Shown: in pieces, positions 17,324-26,519 of the stretch
Layout: every line of letters begins with the position of its first letter
Position numbering within the stretch: the first letter of the stretch is position 1
Assembly: GCA_004562765.1 (NCBI GenBank)
Contig: SFRL01000033.1
Coordinates: forward strand, 1 to 64,000
Reading direction: 5' to 3'
Length of the DNA: 64,000 nt
Origin: a bacterium
GTDB lineage: Bacteria; Bacillota; Clostridia; Lachnospirales; Lachnospiraceae
Position numbers and translations under genes: made by a program
The notes under the pieces: model-generated
The model's database searches: none
What the model was told of the DNA's origin: nothing
What the model saw: the letters and a program-made list of their open reading frames with translations, nothing else

Positions 17324-18502
17324 ATGAAATATATTTATTTAGACAATGCTGCGACGACCCGTGTTGCACCGGAGGTGTTGGAGGCGATGACACCTTACTT
17401 CACCGAATATTACGGCAATCCCTCCAGCATTTATTCTTTTGCGGGAAAAAGCAAGGATGCCATGGAAGAGGCGCGCGCGAAGATTGCAGGGATCCTCGGG
17501 GCGAAGCCGGAGGAGATCTACTTTACCGGTGGCGGCAGTGAGTCTGACAACTGGGCACTCAAAGCGACCGCAGAGGCATACGCAAATAAGGGAAAGCATA
17601 TCATCACCTCCACGATCGAGCATCATGCGATCCTGCATACCTGCGAATATCTGGAAAAGCATGGCTATGAGGTCACATATGTAGGCGTGGACGAGAACGG
17701 GATCATCCGTCTGGATGAGCTGGAGCAGGCGATCCGTCCGGATACGATCCTGATCTCTGTGATGGCAGCCAACAATGAGATCGGTTCCATCCAGCCCTTA
17801 AAGGAGATCGGAGAGATCGCCCGCAAACACGGTGTATTTTTCCACACCGATGCGGTGCAGGCATTTGCACATATTCCACTCAATGTGGATGAGATGAATA
17901 TTGACATGCTTTCCGCCAGCGGACATAAGATCAACGGACCGAAGGGTATCGGCATCATGTATATCAGAAAAGGAGTCAAGATCGGTTCCTTCATTCACGG
18001 TGGCGCACAGGAGCGTAAGCGCCGCGCAGGCACGCACAATGTGCCGGGAATCATCGGTATGGCAAAGGCGGCCGAGATCGCTGACGCGAACATGGAGGAG
18101 CGCATGGCTTATGAGTGTAAGCTGCGCGACCATCTGATCGAGCGTGTGCTGGCAGAGATCCCTTACAGCCGCTTAAATGGTGACCGCACAAAACGTCTGC
18201 CGAATAATGCAAACTTCTGCTTCCGTTTTATTGAGGGTGAGTCCATGCTCATCAAGCTGGATCAGAAGGGTATCTGCGGTTCCAGCGGAAGCGCCTGCAC
18301 ATCAGGCTCTTTGGATCCTTCCCATGTGCTGCTTGCGATCGGCCTGCCCCACGAGATCGCTCATGGTTCCCTGCGTCTGACCATCTCACAGGAGACGACC
18401 ATGGATGACATCGATTATACCGTGGACGAGCTGAAGAAGATCATTGAGCAGCTGCGTTCCATGTCACCTCTGTACGAGGATTTTGTAAAGAAACAGAAAT
18501 AA
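17324..18502 (+). CDS. nifS: Cysteine desulfurase
   Basis: Removes sulphur from cysteine as a protein persulphide for Fe-S cluster assembly, using pyridoxal phosphate. 392 aa from the ATG at 17324 (AGAAAGAGG upstream); an earlier in-frame start at 17279 lacks a ribosome binding site. Visible are YLDNAATT at the N-terminus, SGHKINGPKG with the PLP lysine Lys202, and SSGSACTSGSLDPSHVL with catalytic Cys325 on a NifS/IscS-type mobile loop. It is followed by nifU 31 nt later, so the donor and the scaffold are one operon. Iron-sulphur demand in this cell is illustrated by the PFOR gene upstream. Confidence 0.96.
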   Translation: MKYIYLDNAATTRVAPEVLEAMTPYFTEYYGNPSSIYSFAGKSKDAMEEARAKIAGILGAKPEEIYFTGGGSESDNWALKATAEAYANKGKHIITSTIEHHAILHTCEYLEKHGYEVTYVGVDENGIIRLDELEQAIRPDTILISVMAANNEIGSIQPLKEIGEIARKHGVFFHTDAVQAFAHIPLNVDEMNIDMLSASGHKINGPKGIGIMYIRKGVKIGSFIHGGAQERKRRAGTHNVPGIIGMAKAAEIADANMEERMAYECKLRDHLIERVLAEIPYSRLNGDRTKRLPNNANFCFRFIEGESMLIKLDQKGICGSSGSACTSGSLDPSHVLLAIGLPHEIAHGSLRLTISQETTMDDIDYTVDELKKIIEQLRSMSPLYEDFVKKQK

Positions 18503-18533
18503 CACATTAAAAAATCAGAGAGGAAATAGAAGT

Positions 18534-18977
18534 ATGTACAGCGAAAAAGTAATGGATCATTTTAATAATCCCCGCAACGTGGGCGAGATCGAAAACGCAA
18601 GCGGTGTGGGCACTGTCGGAAATGCCAAGTGCGGCGATATCATGCGCATGTATCTGGACATTGATGACAACGGCATCATTCAGGACTGCAAGTTCAAGAC
18701 CTTTGGCTGCGGCGCGGCAGTAGCGACCAGCAGTATGGCGACAGAGCTCGTAAAGGGAAAGACGGTTCAGGAGGCGCTTCAGGTGACAAACAAGGCCGTT
18801 ATGGAGGCATTGGACGGACTGCCTCCCGTAAAGGTGCACTGTTCTCTTCTGGCAGAGGAAGCGATCCACGCAGCACTCTGGGATTATGCCGAGAAGCATA
18901 ACATCAAGATCGAGGGACTGGAAAAGCCGGTCAACGATATCAGTGAGAAGGAAGAGGATGTCGAGGAAGATTATTGA
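18534..18977 (+). CDS. nifU: Iron-sulphur cluster scaffold protein NifU/IscU type
   Basis: 147 aa. Accepts sulphur from NifS and builds [2Fe-2S]/[4Fe-4S] clusters for transfer. The three ligand cysteines lie in the usual contexts: GNAKCGDIMRMYL, FKTFGCGAAVATSSM and VKVHCSLLAEEAIHAAL. The aspartate after the first cysteine is kept. Only the scaffold domain is present, without the ferredoxin and thioredoxin-like domains of full nitrogen-fixation NifU, as usual in Clostridia. An acidic tail (EKEEDVEEDY) ends the protein. Confidence 0.95.
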   Translation: MYSEKVMDHFNNPRNVGEIENASGVGTVGNAKCGDIMRMYLDIDDNGIIQDCKFKTFGCGAAVATSSMATELVKGKTVQEALQVTNKAVMEALDGLPPVKVHCSLLAEEAIHAALWDYAEKHNIKIEGLEKPVNDISEKEEDVEEDY

Positions 18978-19039
18978 TCCTTAAAACAATGATAGTTTAT
19001 TTGTAACTGTGAAGGTACTGAACAGTTACGTACATTTGG

Positions 19040-19084
19040 CTCCGGGAATTCATAGTCAAACGTGATTCCCGGAGTTCTTTTATT
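19040..19084 (+). terminator. Terminator of the nifSU operon
   Basis: A 10-bp stem (CTCCGGGAAT with ATTCCCGGAG) around a 15-nt loop, followed by TTCTTTT. Confidence 0.75.
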
Positions 19085-19099
19085 ATTGGGGAGTTGTAC

Positions 19100-19180
19100 A
19101 TGAAAATAAAGACAAAAGATAAAAGCTATGAGCAGGTCTTGGCTCTGCCGGAACAGCCGCACAAAAAGCCGGGACGATAG
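19100..19180 (+). pseudogene. Detached 5' end of the acyltransferase gene (ends at amber codon)
   Basis: ATG at 19100 has a good GGGGAG ribosome binding site and begins a 26-codon ORF (MKIKTKDKSYEQVLALPEQP and onward) that ends at TAG 19178-19180. The same frame continues without any further stop through the acyltransferase, and related proteins in this bacterial group, as I recall them, start with this kind of sequence. The stop is therefore most simply a nonsense change, for example CAG to TAG. Confidence 0.75.
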
Positions 19181-19183
19181 TCG

Positions 19184-20383
19184 GTGGTGATGCGGGCATT
19201 GATGAAATTTCTGGCAGGATTTGATCTGCGTGCGGCAGATTTTACGTTTGAAACGACCGGGATGGAAAGGCTGGATAAAACGGAGCCCTGTATGATCCTT
19301 ATGAACCATTCCAGCTTTATCGATCTGGAGATCGCAGCGCATCTGCTGGCAGACAGGGAATACCATATCGTATGTACGCGGGACGGATTTGTGGGCAAAG
19401 AGCCGCTGATGCGTCTGATCGGATGTATTTCAGCGAAAAAATTCATCTATGATATCCAACTGGTCAGGGATATGGCCTATACCCTGAAAGAGCTGAAGGC
19501 ATCTGTTCTGATGTATCCGGAGGCAAGCTACAGTTTTGACGGAACCCAGACACCGCTTCCGGAGAGTCTGGCGAAATGTATGAAGCTGTTAAAAGTTCCG
19601 GTTGTGATGATCCGGACCAAAGGTGCTTTCCTGCGCGATCCCCTCTACAACTGCTTGCAGAAGCGCCGGGTAAAGGTGAGTGCGCGCATGGAATATCTGC
19701 TTTCGCCAGAGGAGATCGAACAAAAATCGGTAAAGGAGATCGATGCTGTTTTGCGCGGAGCATTCAGTTACGATCACTTCAGGGAGCAGCAGGAAAAGCG
19801 GATCGAGGTGAAGGAACCTTTTCGTGCAGACGGTCTGCACCGGGTATTATACCGCTGCCCGCATTGTGAGCGCGAGGGCAGTATGCAGGGCAAAGGCACA
19901 CAGATCACCTGCGGTGAATGCGGGCATACATATGAACTGACAGAATATGGATATCTGCGGGCGGTGTCAGGTGACAGCCGGTTTACGCATGTCCCGGACT
20001 GGTACCGGTGGGAGCGTGAATGTGTGCGCAGAGAACTGGAGCAAAATACTTACGAACTGGATCTTGAAGTGAGTATCTATATGATCGTGGATACGAAATG
20101 TGTATACCGGGTCGGTGATGGGCGGCTGCGCCATTCGAGTGAGGGCTTTCATCTCACCGGCTGCAACGGAATGCTGGACTACAGGCAGCTGCCGCAGGCA
20201 TCCTACAGTCTTTACTCTGATTTTTACTGGTATGAGATCGGAGACATGATCAGTATCGGAAATGAGAAGGTGCAGTATTATTGCTTCCCGAAGAACAATG
20301 AAAATATTGTGGCAAAAGCGAGACTCGCTGCCGAGGAACTGTATAAGCTCAGAAAGAGACAGACAAAGTACGCAGATGAATGA
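19184..20383 (+). CDS. Lysophospholipid (1-acylglycerol-3-phosphate) acyltransferase-like protein with zinc ribbon
   Basis: PlsC-like acyltransferase, expected to acylate a lysophospholipid at the membrane. The catalytic NHSSFID (NH-x4-D) motif is in the sequence ILMNHSSFIDLEIAAHLL, and the second motif is YPEASYSFDG. A C-terminal extension carries a zinc-ribbon (YRCPHCEREG then CGECGHTYEL) and a further 120-residue domain. 399 codons remain downstream of the amber codon at 19178; translation could restart at GTG 19184 or ATG 19190, but neither has a proper ribosome binding site. The catalytic domain is complete, so function may persist at low level. Confidence 0.8.
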   Translation: MVMRALMKFLAGFDLRAADFTFETTGMERLDKTEPCMILMNHSSFIDLEIAAHLLADREYHIVCTRDGFVGKEPLMRLIGCISAKKFIYDIQLVRDMAYTLKELKASVLMYPEASYSFDGTQTPLPESLAKCMKLLKVPVVMIRTKGAFLRDPLYNCLQKRRVKVSARMEYLLSPEEIEQKSVKEIDAVLRGAFSYDHFREQQEKRIEVKEPFRADGLHRVLYRCPHCEREGSMQGKGTQITCGECGHTYELTEYGYLRAVSGDSRFTHVPDWYRWERECVRRELEQNTYELDLEVSIYMIVDTKCVYRVGDGRLRHSSEGFHLTGCNGMLDYRQLPQASYSLYSDFYWYEIGDMISIGNEKVQYYCFPKNNENIVAKARLAAEELYKLRKRQTKYADE

Positions 20384-20410
20384 AAGCTGAGCGCACAGTC
20401 ATTTTATACG

Positions 20411-20440
20411 AAAAACAGCGTCAAAAGACGCTGTTTTTTT
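20411..20440 (+). terminator. Rho-independent terminator
   Basis: A perfect 12-bp stem (AAAAACAGCGTC with GACGCTGTTTTT) with an AAAA loop and extra T residues ends the acyltransferase transcript. Confidence 0.9.
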
Positions 20441-20567
20441 GTGTGTGGTTATGCGTTTAACCTATTGTGTTTTCAATGAAAAACGATTACCCTAAACATA
20501 GAACAGGAGAAACCATGGCAGCATGGTTCACAGGAGCATGATCATGAGAACAGCAGGGGGAAAACAG

Positions 20568-21575
20568 ATGTCACAGCGGGTCAGGATCGTGGATATCGCA
20601 GAGGAACTGGGGCTGAGCACGGCTACCGTGTCCAACGTGATACATGGAAAGACAAAGAAAATTTCAGACGAGACGGTGAAACGTGTGCAGGAGCTGATCG
20701 AAGAGCGCGGCTACATCCCGAGCATGGCAGGTATTTTATTGGCACAGAACAGTTCCGGGATCATCGGCGTTGTCGTCAATGACCATCAAAAATATGAGGG
20801 AAAAGTGCTGGAGGATGCCTTTATCGCTGCGGCGGTAAATGCCCTGTCAGCGGAGGTTGAAAAAGCGGGGATGTTTTTGATGATAAAGACGACGAGGGAG
20901 CGGGAAGAGATCCTGCGTTTTGCCTCGATGTGGAATATGGAGGGACTGGTGCTGATCGGCTTCTGCGAGGAGGACTATGCCAGACTTCGGGAAAAGATGC
21001 ATATTCCCTTTGTGATCTACGAGGGTTTTTTCAGCGAGAATGAGCGGGTGAGCAATCTTCTGATCGATAACTTTGACGGCGGAAGACAGGTCGGGGAATA
21101 CCTGAGAGAGATGGGACATGAGCGTGTGTTGTGTATCGCGGACAACGACATCTGCATGGACGGTGAGCGGATGGCGGGCTGCCGGGCGGCGATGCCACAG
21201 GGAGCAGTGGATTTCCTCTGCGTGCCGATGGAGCGCGCCGGGCGTCTGCGGCTCTATGAGATAGAACTGGAACGGCTGCGGGGTTACACGGCTGTTTTCG
21301 CGGTCAGCGACGTATATGCCATCGAGCTATTGTATTTCCTGCAAGGGCACGGTATCCGTGTTCCGGAGGATATTTCAGTCGTAGGATTCGATAATATCAG
21401 CCAGAGTGCGCAGGTGTATCCGGGGCTGACCACAGTCGGGCAGGATGTGAGGGAGCGCGCGCGTCTTGCGCTTGCGGAGCTTGTGCGGTTGAAGGAAGAC
21501 CCGGCAGGCGGCAGGGAGATCTTACTTCCGGTGCAGCTTGTGATCCGGGAGAGTGTCTGGAGGATAGAAAAATGA
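20568..21575 (+). CDS. LacI-family transcriptional regulator
   Basis: 335 aa from the ATG at 20568, which has AGGGGGA 7 nt upstream; alternative ATGs at 20523-20544 lie before the HTH and lack a good site. The N-terminal HTH reads VRIVDIAEELGLSTATVSNVIHGKTKKISDETVKRV, and a periplasmic-binding-protein-like effector domain follows (about 60-335; SGIIGVVVND, PEDISVVGFDNI). Its stop overlaps the start of the following MATE gene, so it probably controlled that transporter. The ligand is not evident. Confidence 0.92.
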   Translation: MSQRVRIVDIAEELGLSTATVSNVIHGKTKKISDETVKRVQELIEERGYIPSMAGILLAQNSSGIIGVVVNDHQKYEGKVLEDAFIAAAVNALSAEVEKAGMFLMIKTTREREEILRFASMWNMEGLVLIGFCEEDYARLREKMHIPFVIYEGFFSENERVSNLLIDNFDGGRQVGEYLREMGHERVLCIADNDICMDGERMAGCRAAMPQGAVDFLCVPMERAGRLRLYEIELERLRGYTAVFAVSDVYAIELLYFLQGHGIRVPEDISVVGFDNISQSAQVYPGLTTVGQDVRERARLALAELVRLKEDPAGGREILLPVQLVIRESVWRIEK

Positions 21576-22819
21576 AAGAAAACAGTTTTTATAAGAATTT
21601 GTGGAGCATTGCGCTTCCGGTAACCTTACAGTCATTGTTGCAGTCCTCTTTTAGTATGATCGATCAGGTCATGATCGGGCAGCTGGGGGAGGTCAGCATT
21701 GCGGGTATCGGTCTGGGAGGCAAATTTGCCTCCATGTACAGTGTGGTGCTGGGCGCGATCGCAGCGGCAGCGGGTATCATGATCGCACAGTATGTCGGGC
21801 AGGAAAACGATCGTGACCTGCAAAAGAGCTTTTGGGTCAATCTGCTGGCAGCGGTGCTTCTGGCAGCGGTATTTACCGTGCTCGGCGCATGTATGCCAAT
21901 ACAGCTCATGGGACTTTACACAAAGGAGGGCAGAGTATCTGCGCATCTATTCGGCGGCGTTTGTACCGATGGCAGGAATCTCCCTGCTGTCTGTGCTGCT
22001 CCGGTGTATGGATGCGGCAACACTTCCTCTTGTGGTGAGTTTTGCGGCGGTGGGCTGCAATACCGGACTGAATTATCTGCTGATCTTCGGCAAGTGCGGT
22101 TTCCCTGCGATGGGTGTAAAGGGCGCGGCGCTTGCGAGCATTGTCTCACAGATAGCAGCATTGGTGCTTTTAGTTGTATTTTTCATCCGTGTGCTGAAGA
22201 AAAAAGGGCGCTCCCTGCACTTTGATATCGGTATGGACCGGGCACATGGCATGCAGTATGCGGGTATTTTGCTGCCAATCCTTGTCTGTGAGTTTTTGTG
22301 GAGCCTCGGAGAGAATGTTTATGCAGGTATTTACGGGCATATGGGTACGGATGCCTGTGCGGCGATGACGATGACAGGCTGCATACAGGGCCTTGTGATC
22401 GGTGCGCTCAGCGGCGTTTCGCAGGCGGCGGGTATCATGATCGGTAAGCAGCTGGGCAACGGTGATGAGGAAGGTGCATACAGGGATGCCAAACGCTTTA
22501 TGGGCTGCGGTGTGATCGGATCGCTCCTGTTATCGGTGGCGCTGATCGTTCTGGCTCCGGCATATGTGCGCCGCCGGTGAAGGTACAGAACATGATCCTC
22601 GGAGGAGGGATCATCCGCAGCGGCGGAAAGACAAAGTATATCATGGCGGTTGACTTTATCGGAACATGGCTGTTTGGCGTGCCGCTTGGTCTGCTGGCGG
22701 CCTTTGTCTGGAAGCTGCCGATCCCGTGGGTGTATTTCATCCTGTCGCTGGAGGAAGTCGTACGGCTATTGATCTCAGTTGTCTTATTCCGGAAAAAAGT
22801 CTGGATGGAGCAGTTGTGA
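21572..22819 (+). pseudogene. MATE family efflux pump, broken by two deletions
   Basis: Three consecutive reading frames together give a multidrug and toxin extrusion (MATE) transporter. Frame one (from 21572) covers helices 1-3 up to GLYTKE; near 21927 the frame shifts to AEYLRIYSAAFVPMAG, losing a few codons; near 22570 it shifts again from LAPAYV to PPVKVQNMILGGGI, where about 25 residues expected in the family are missing. The total, about 416 codons, is shorter than the usual 440-460. Both junctions are more than single-base slips, so real deletions are likelier than base-calling errors. No intact protein can be made. The start overlaps the LacI-family gene. Confidence 0.85.
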
Positions 22820-22849
22820 GAAAATAGCAAAAACTAACCGTTTGGCTAG

Positions 22850-22878
22850 TTCCCTTTTTGAGAGTAGCTTGGTATAAT
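22850..22878 (+). promoter_or_regulatory. Probable promoter of the HD-GYP receptor gene
   Basis: A perfect TATAAT (22873-22878) stands 45 nt before the start codon; the -35 region (TTCCCT at 17-nt spacing) is poor, suggesting an activated or weak promoter. Confidence 0.4.
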
Positions 22879-22922
22879 AAAACTGATTACTCGGATCAAT
22901 CGGCTTCAAGAGGGACATACAT

Positions 22923-25900
22923 ATGAAAAAACAAAAAAAGGATTTTTTGGTGGGTATCTTTGTCATAGGGTGCATTCTGCTGAACCTTGGCGGAAAATTG
23001 TTTGCACAGAGGTTTCAGCTTCCACTGTGGATGGATTCCTTTGGCACCGCGCTGGCGGCTTATACACTCGGTCCTGTATGTGGGGCGATCGTAGGAGTAT
23101 CCGTGAACATCATCTATGGACTTCTGTATTCCTATACATATATGATCTATGGGCTGATCAGTATCGCCCTGGGTGTGCTTATAGGCATCTGTGCAAAAAA
23201 AGGGTATCTGGACTATGTATTCGGCGTGTTGTCCGTCAGCTTTTTTCTGACGATATTGTCAGTGATGGCAGGCACGGTGTTAAATTACATATTCTTCGAC
23301 GGAACCATTGGAAATGTGTGGGGTGACGGGATCCGTGAGTTCTTGTGCCAGCTGGGCTGGCAGCCGGTCTTGGGACATATCGTAGGCGAATTTTACATGG
23401 AATTTGCAGACAAAGTGGTCACGCTGTTTGTCGTGTATGTGGTCATGAAGCTCTGCAGGCGGATTAAAACAAAAAGAGAAGAAAACGAGGAACGAAGCTC
23501 GGTAAAGATCACGGTGCACATGCTGTTGTGCCTGATCAGTGCTTCTGTCTTTGTCTGTGAGCCTGTGCAGGCGGCTTCGGCACAGGCTGCTTTTGATGTC
23601 GCAGAAGATTATGGTGCTTATATTCAGACTGTTTATGACAGCGAAGCAGGTCTGCCCGGCGGAGTGGCAAACGACGTGGCGCAGACAAAGGACGGGGTGC
23701 TGTGGATCGGTACATACAGCGGTCTTTATCGTTACAGCGGCAGCGGTTTCCGTCTGATGGACGAGTTTGACAGTGTAAAAAATGTCAACTGTCTGTATAT
23801 GGATGAGTCGGGCAGAATGTGGATCGGAACGAATGACAGTGGCTTGTCTATCTGTATTAACGAACATATTTCCAATGTTGTCAACGAGGAGGGAGGATTG
23901 CCGTCAGATTCTGTGCGCTGTATTACGCAGAGTGCAGATGGCAGTTATTATGTCGGAACGACGGACAGCATGGCGATCGTGGACATTTCAGGAGGTCTGA
24001 CGGTTACCGGTACGCTGGATGAGATCGTATATGCAGACAGTGTGGCGGCGGATGAGAGTGGAAATGTGGCGGCAGTTTCAAGTGATGGGACGCTCTTCAT
24101 CATGCGCGATGACCGGATCGTCAACCGGTTTACCGCACAGGAGGGCAGCTATACCTGCTGTGCCTTCGATGAGTCGGGCGTATTGTATGCCGGCACTTCG
24201 GATGGAAAGATCCTGCTGTTTCAGGTGACGGTTAATGGTCTGACCGGGATGGGCGAGATCAGTTGCGGCAGTCTGTACAATCTCAACTCCTTGAATTTTT
24301 CGGAGAACGGAGAACTGTTTATCTGTGCGGTAAATGGCATTGGGTACGTGGATGTACAGCAGAATTGCCACATCCTCAATACGAACGGTTTTGATCGTTC
24401 GGTGGAGCATATGATCATTGACTATCAGGGAAACCTATGGTTCACATCTTCACGACAAGGGTTGCTGCGTCTGTGTAAATCTGTATTTTCGGAAGTGACT
24501 GTGGATGGCGGGACAGAGCAGACTGTCGTCAATTCTGTTGTCAAGTGGAAGGACTGTCTGCTGGTCGGAACCGATAACGGACTGCTTGTTATGGACGAAA
24601 ACAGCAGGGTACAGTTGCAAGACCCGCTCACAGACGAATTCAAGGGTATCCGGATCCGATGCCTCCGGGTGGATCAAAAAGATCATTTATGGATCTGTAC
24701 CTACGGAAAAGGTGTCTGTGAAGTGGCGGAGACCGGTGAGATGCGCGCTTATGACAGCAGTGTGGGAGCGCTTGGTGATAAATTCCGAACGGTGATCGAG
24801 ACAACGGACGGAACCATACTCGCAGCGGGAGACATGGGCATCACATGTGTGAAAAACGGTAAGATCACGTGGACGATCGGATATGAGGATGGTCTGAAAA
24901 ACGCGAAGATCCTCTGCCTTTTAGAACAGAAGGACGGAAGTATCCTCGCAGGAATGGATGGTGACGGAATCGCTGTCATCAGGGATGGAATGGTCACGGA
25001 TACGATCCAGAAGGAGGACGGTCTCGGCTCGGAAGTCATTTTGCGTATGGTTGCGGAAAAGAACGGAAAAGGAATCTTTATTGTGACCAGTAACAGTATC
25101 TGTTATATGAATCAAAGCGGCAGCATCCGGGTTCTTAACAACTTCCCTTATTACAACAATTATGACATTGTGGAGGGAGAAGCCGGCGAAGTATTCGTGC
25201 TGGGATCTGCCGGTATCTATGTGGTGGACAAAGAGGAACTGCTGAGCCGGAGGAACCTGGACTATGAACTTTTGAATGCCAGAAAAGGCCTGCAGAACAG
25301 TCTTACTCCGAACGCATGGAATTATGTGGATGAGGATAATAACCTGTATCTTTCCACCGATTCCGGAGTGGTCAGCATGAATTTAGATTATTATGATATC
25401 GCGACGCGATCTTATCGTATGCTGCTGAAATCCGTCCGCGTGGATGGTGTCAATTACACCGTAGAGCCGGGTAAACCGATCCGCCTTGCAAGAGGTGTCG
25501 GCCGTGTTGATTTTTCACCGGAGATCGTCAATTACTCCGTGAACAATCCGTATGTGTGTGTCTGGCTGGAGGGCTTTGATGAGGAAGCAAAGGTTATGCT
25601 GCAGAGTGAGCTGACTGATATATCCTACACCAATCTGCTGGCGGGAGACTATACCTTCCACCTGTCTGTTCTGGATAACAAGGGAAAAGGAACGATTGCG
25701 GAGAATACCTACAAGGTGGTCAAAGAAAAGGAGATCTATGATCACTGGTGGTTTCTGGTGTATGTCATCGCAGTATTCGCTCTGGCGATCATATACCTGA
25801 CCTGGCTGCTGTTCCGTACACAGGTACGAAAGACGATGAACATGCAGAAGCGTGAGCTGGAGCTGGCAAAGAAACAGGTGGAAATGGGAAATGAAACGAT

Positions 25901-26519
25901 TCTCACGATCGCGAAGACTGTGGATGCCAAGGACGAAAATACGAGCCAGCACTCCATCCGTGTTTCCGAGTATTCCGTGTTGATCGCTCAGAAGCTGGGA
26001 TTTGACAAGCAGGCATGCGATGAGCTGCGGCGGACGGCACTCCTTCACGATATCGGAAAGATCGCCATACCGGACCGTGTGTTAAAAAAACCGGAACGGC
26101 TGACGAATGAGGAATATGAGATCATGAAATCCCATGTGGTAAAAGGTGCTGAGATTTTGAAAAACTTCACGCTTCTGGAACATGTGGAGGACGGCACACT
26201 CTACCACCATGAGCGCTACGACGGCAGTGGATATGTGCATGGTCTGAAGGGCGAGGAGATTCCCATCAACGCGCGTATCATCGGTATCGCGGATGCTTTT
26301 GACGCGATGACAGCAAACCGTGTATACCGCAAAAAGCTGGATCCGGACTTTGTGCTCGGTGAACTGAAGAAGGGCAGGGGCACACAGTTTGATCCGAAGC
26401 TGACGGATATCATGTTGGATCTGATCATGGACGGAACGATCGATATGAGTCAGTTGTATGAGTCGTCAGAGGAGAAAAAGGTTGCAGATGCATTGAAGGA
26501 GCAGCGGAATGAAGAGTAG
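22923..26519 (+). CDS. Membrane receptor with beta-propeller and HD-GYP c-di-GMP phosphodiesterase domain
   Basis: 1198 aa. Residues 1-180 form about six membrane helices resembling the substrate-binding S component of ECF vitamin transporters. An extracytoplasmic part of about 230-840 contains many two-component-regulator propeller repeats (GVLWIGTYSGLYRYSG, GRMWIGTNDSGLS, GNLWFTSSRQGLLRL), followed by a Y_Y_Y-like Ig fold (to about 910). A membrane helix at about 943-965 and a short coil lead to a C-terminal HD-GYP domain with HDIGK (His1042-Asp1043) and HHERYDGSGYV. It should hydrolyse c-di-GMP in response to an outside ligand. The GYP signature reads GYV here. It overlaps the BMP-type gene by 11 nt. 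Confidence 0.9.
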   Translation: MKKQKKDFLVGIFVIGCILLNLGGKLFAQRFQLPLWMDSFGTALAAYTLGPVCGAIVGVSVNIIYGLLYSYTYMIYGLISIALGVLIGICAKKGYLDYVFGVLSVSFFLTILSVMAGTVLNYIFFDGTIGNVWGDGIREFLCQLGWQPVLGHIVGEFYMEFADKVVTLFVVYVVMKLCRRIKTKREENEERSSVKITVHMLLCLISASVFVCEPVQAASAQAAFDVAEDYGAYIQTVYDSEAGLPGGVANDVAQTKDGVLWIGTYSGLYRYSGSGFRLMDEFDSVKNVNCLYMDESGRMWIGTNDSGLSICINEHISNVVNEEGGLPSDSVRCITQSADGSYYVGTTDSMAIVDISGGLTVTGTLDEIVYADSVAADESGNVAAVSSDGTLFIMRDDRIVNRFTAQEGSYTCCAFDESGVLYAGTSDGKILLFQVTVNGLTGMGEISCGSLYNLNSLNFSENGELFICAVNGIGYVDVQQNCHILNTNGFDRSVEHMIIDYQGNLWFTSSRQGLLRLCKSVFSEVTVDGGTEQTVVNSVVKWKDCLLVGTDNGLLVMDENSRVQLQDPLTDEFKGIRIRCLRVDQKDHLWICTYGKGVCEVAETGEMRAYDSSVGALGDKFRTVIETTDGTILAAGDMGITCVKNGKITWTIGYEDGLKNAKILCLLEQKDGSILAGMDGDGIAVIRDGMVTDTIQKEDGLGSEVILRMVAEKNGKGIFIVTSNSICYMNQSGSIRVLNNFPYYNNYDIVEGEAGEVFVLGSAGIYVVDKEELLSRRNLDYELLNARKGLQNSLTPNAWNYVDEDNNLYLSTDSGVVSMNLDYYDIATRSYRMLLKSVRVDGVNYTVEPGKPIRLARGVGRVDFSPEIVNYSVNNPYVCVWLEGFDEEAKVMLQSELTDISYTNLLAGDYTFHLSVLDNKGKGTIAENTYKVVKEKEIYDHWWFLVYVIAVFALAIIYLTWLLFRTQVRKTMNMQKRELELAKKQVEMGNETILTIAKTVDAKDENTSQHSIRVSEYSVLIAQKLGFDKQACDELRRTALLHDIGKIAIPDRVLKKPERLTNEEYEIMKSHVVKGAEILKNFTLLEHVEDGTLYHHERYDGSGYVHGLKGEEIPINARIIGIADAFDAMTANRVYRKKLDPDFVLGELKKGRGTQFDPKLTDIMLDLIMDGTIDMSQLYESSEEKKVADALKEQRNEE

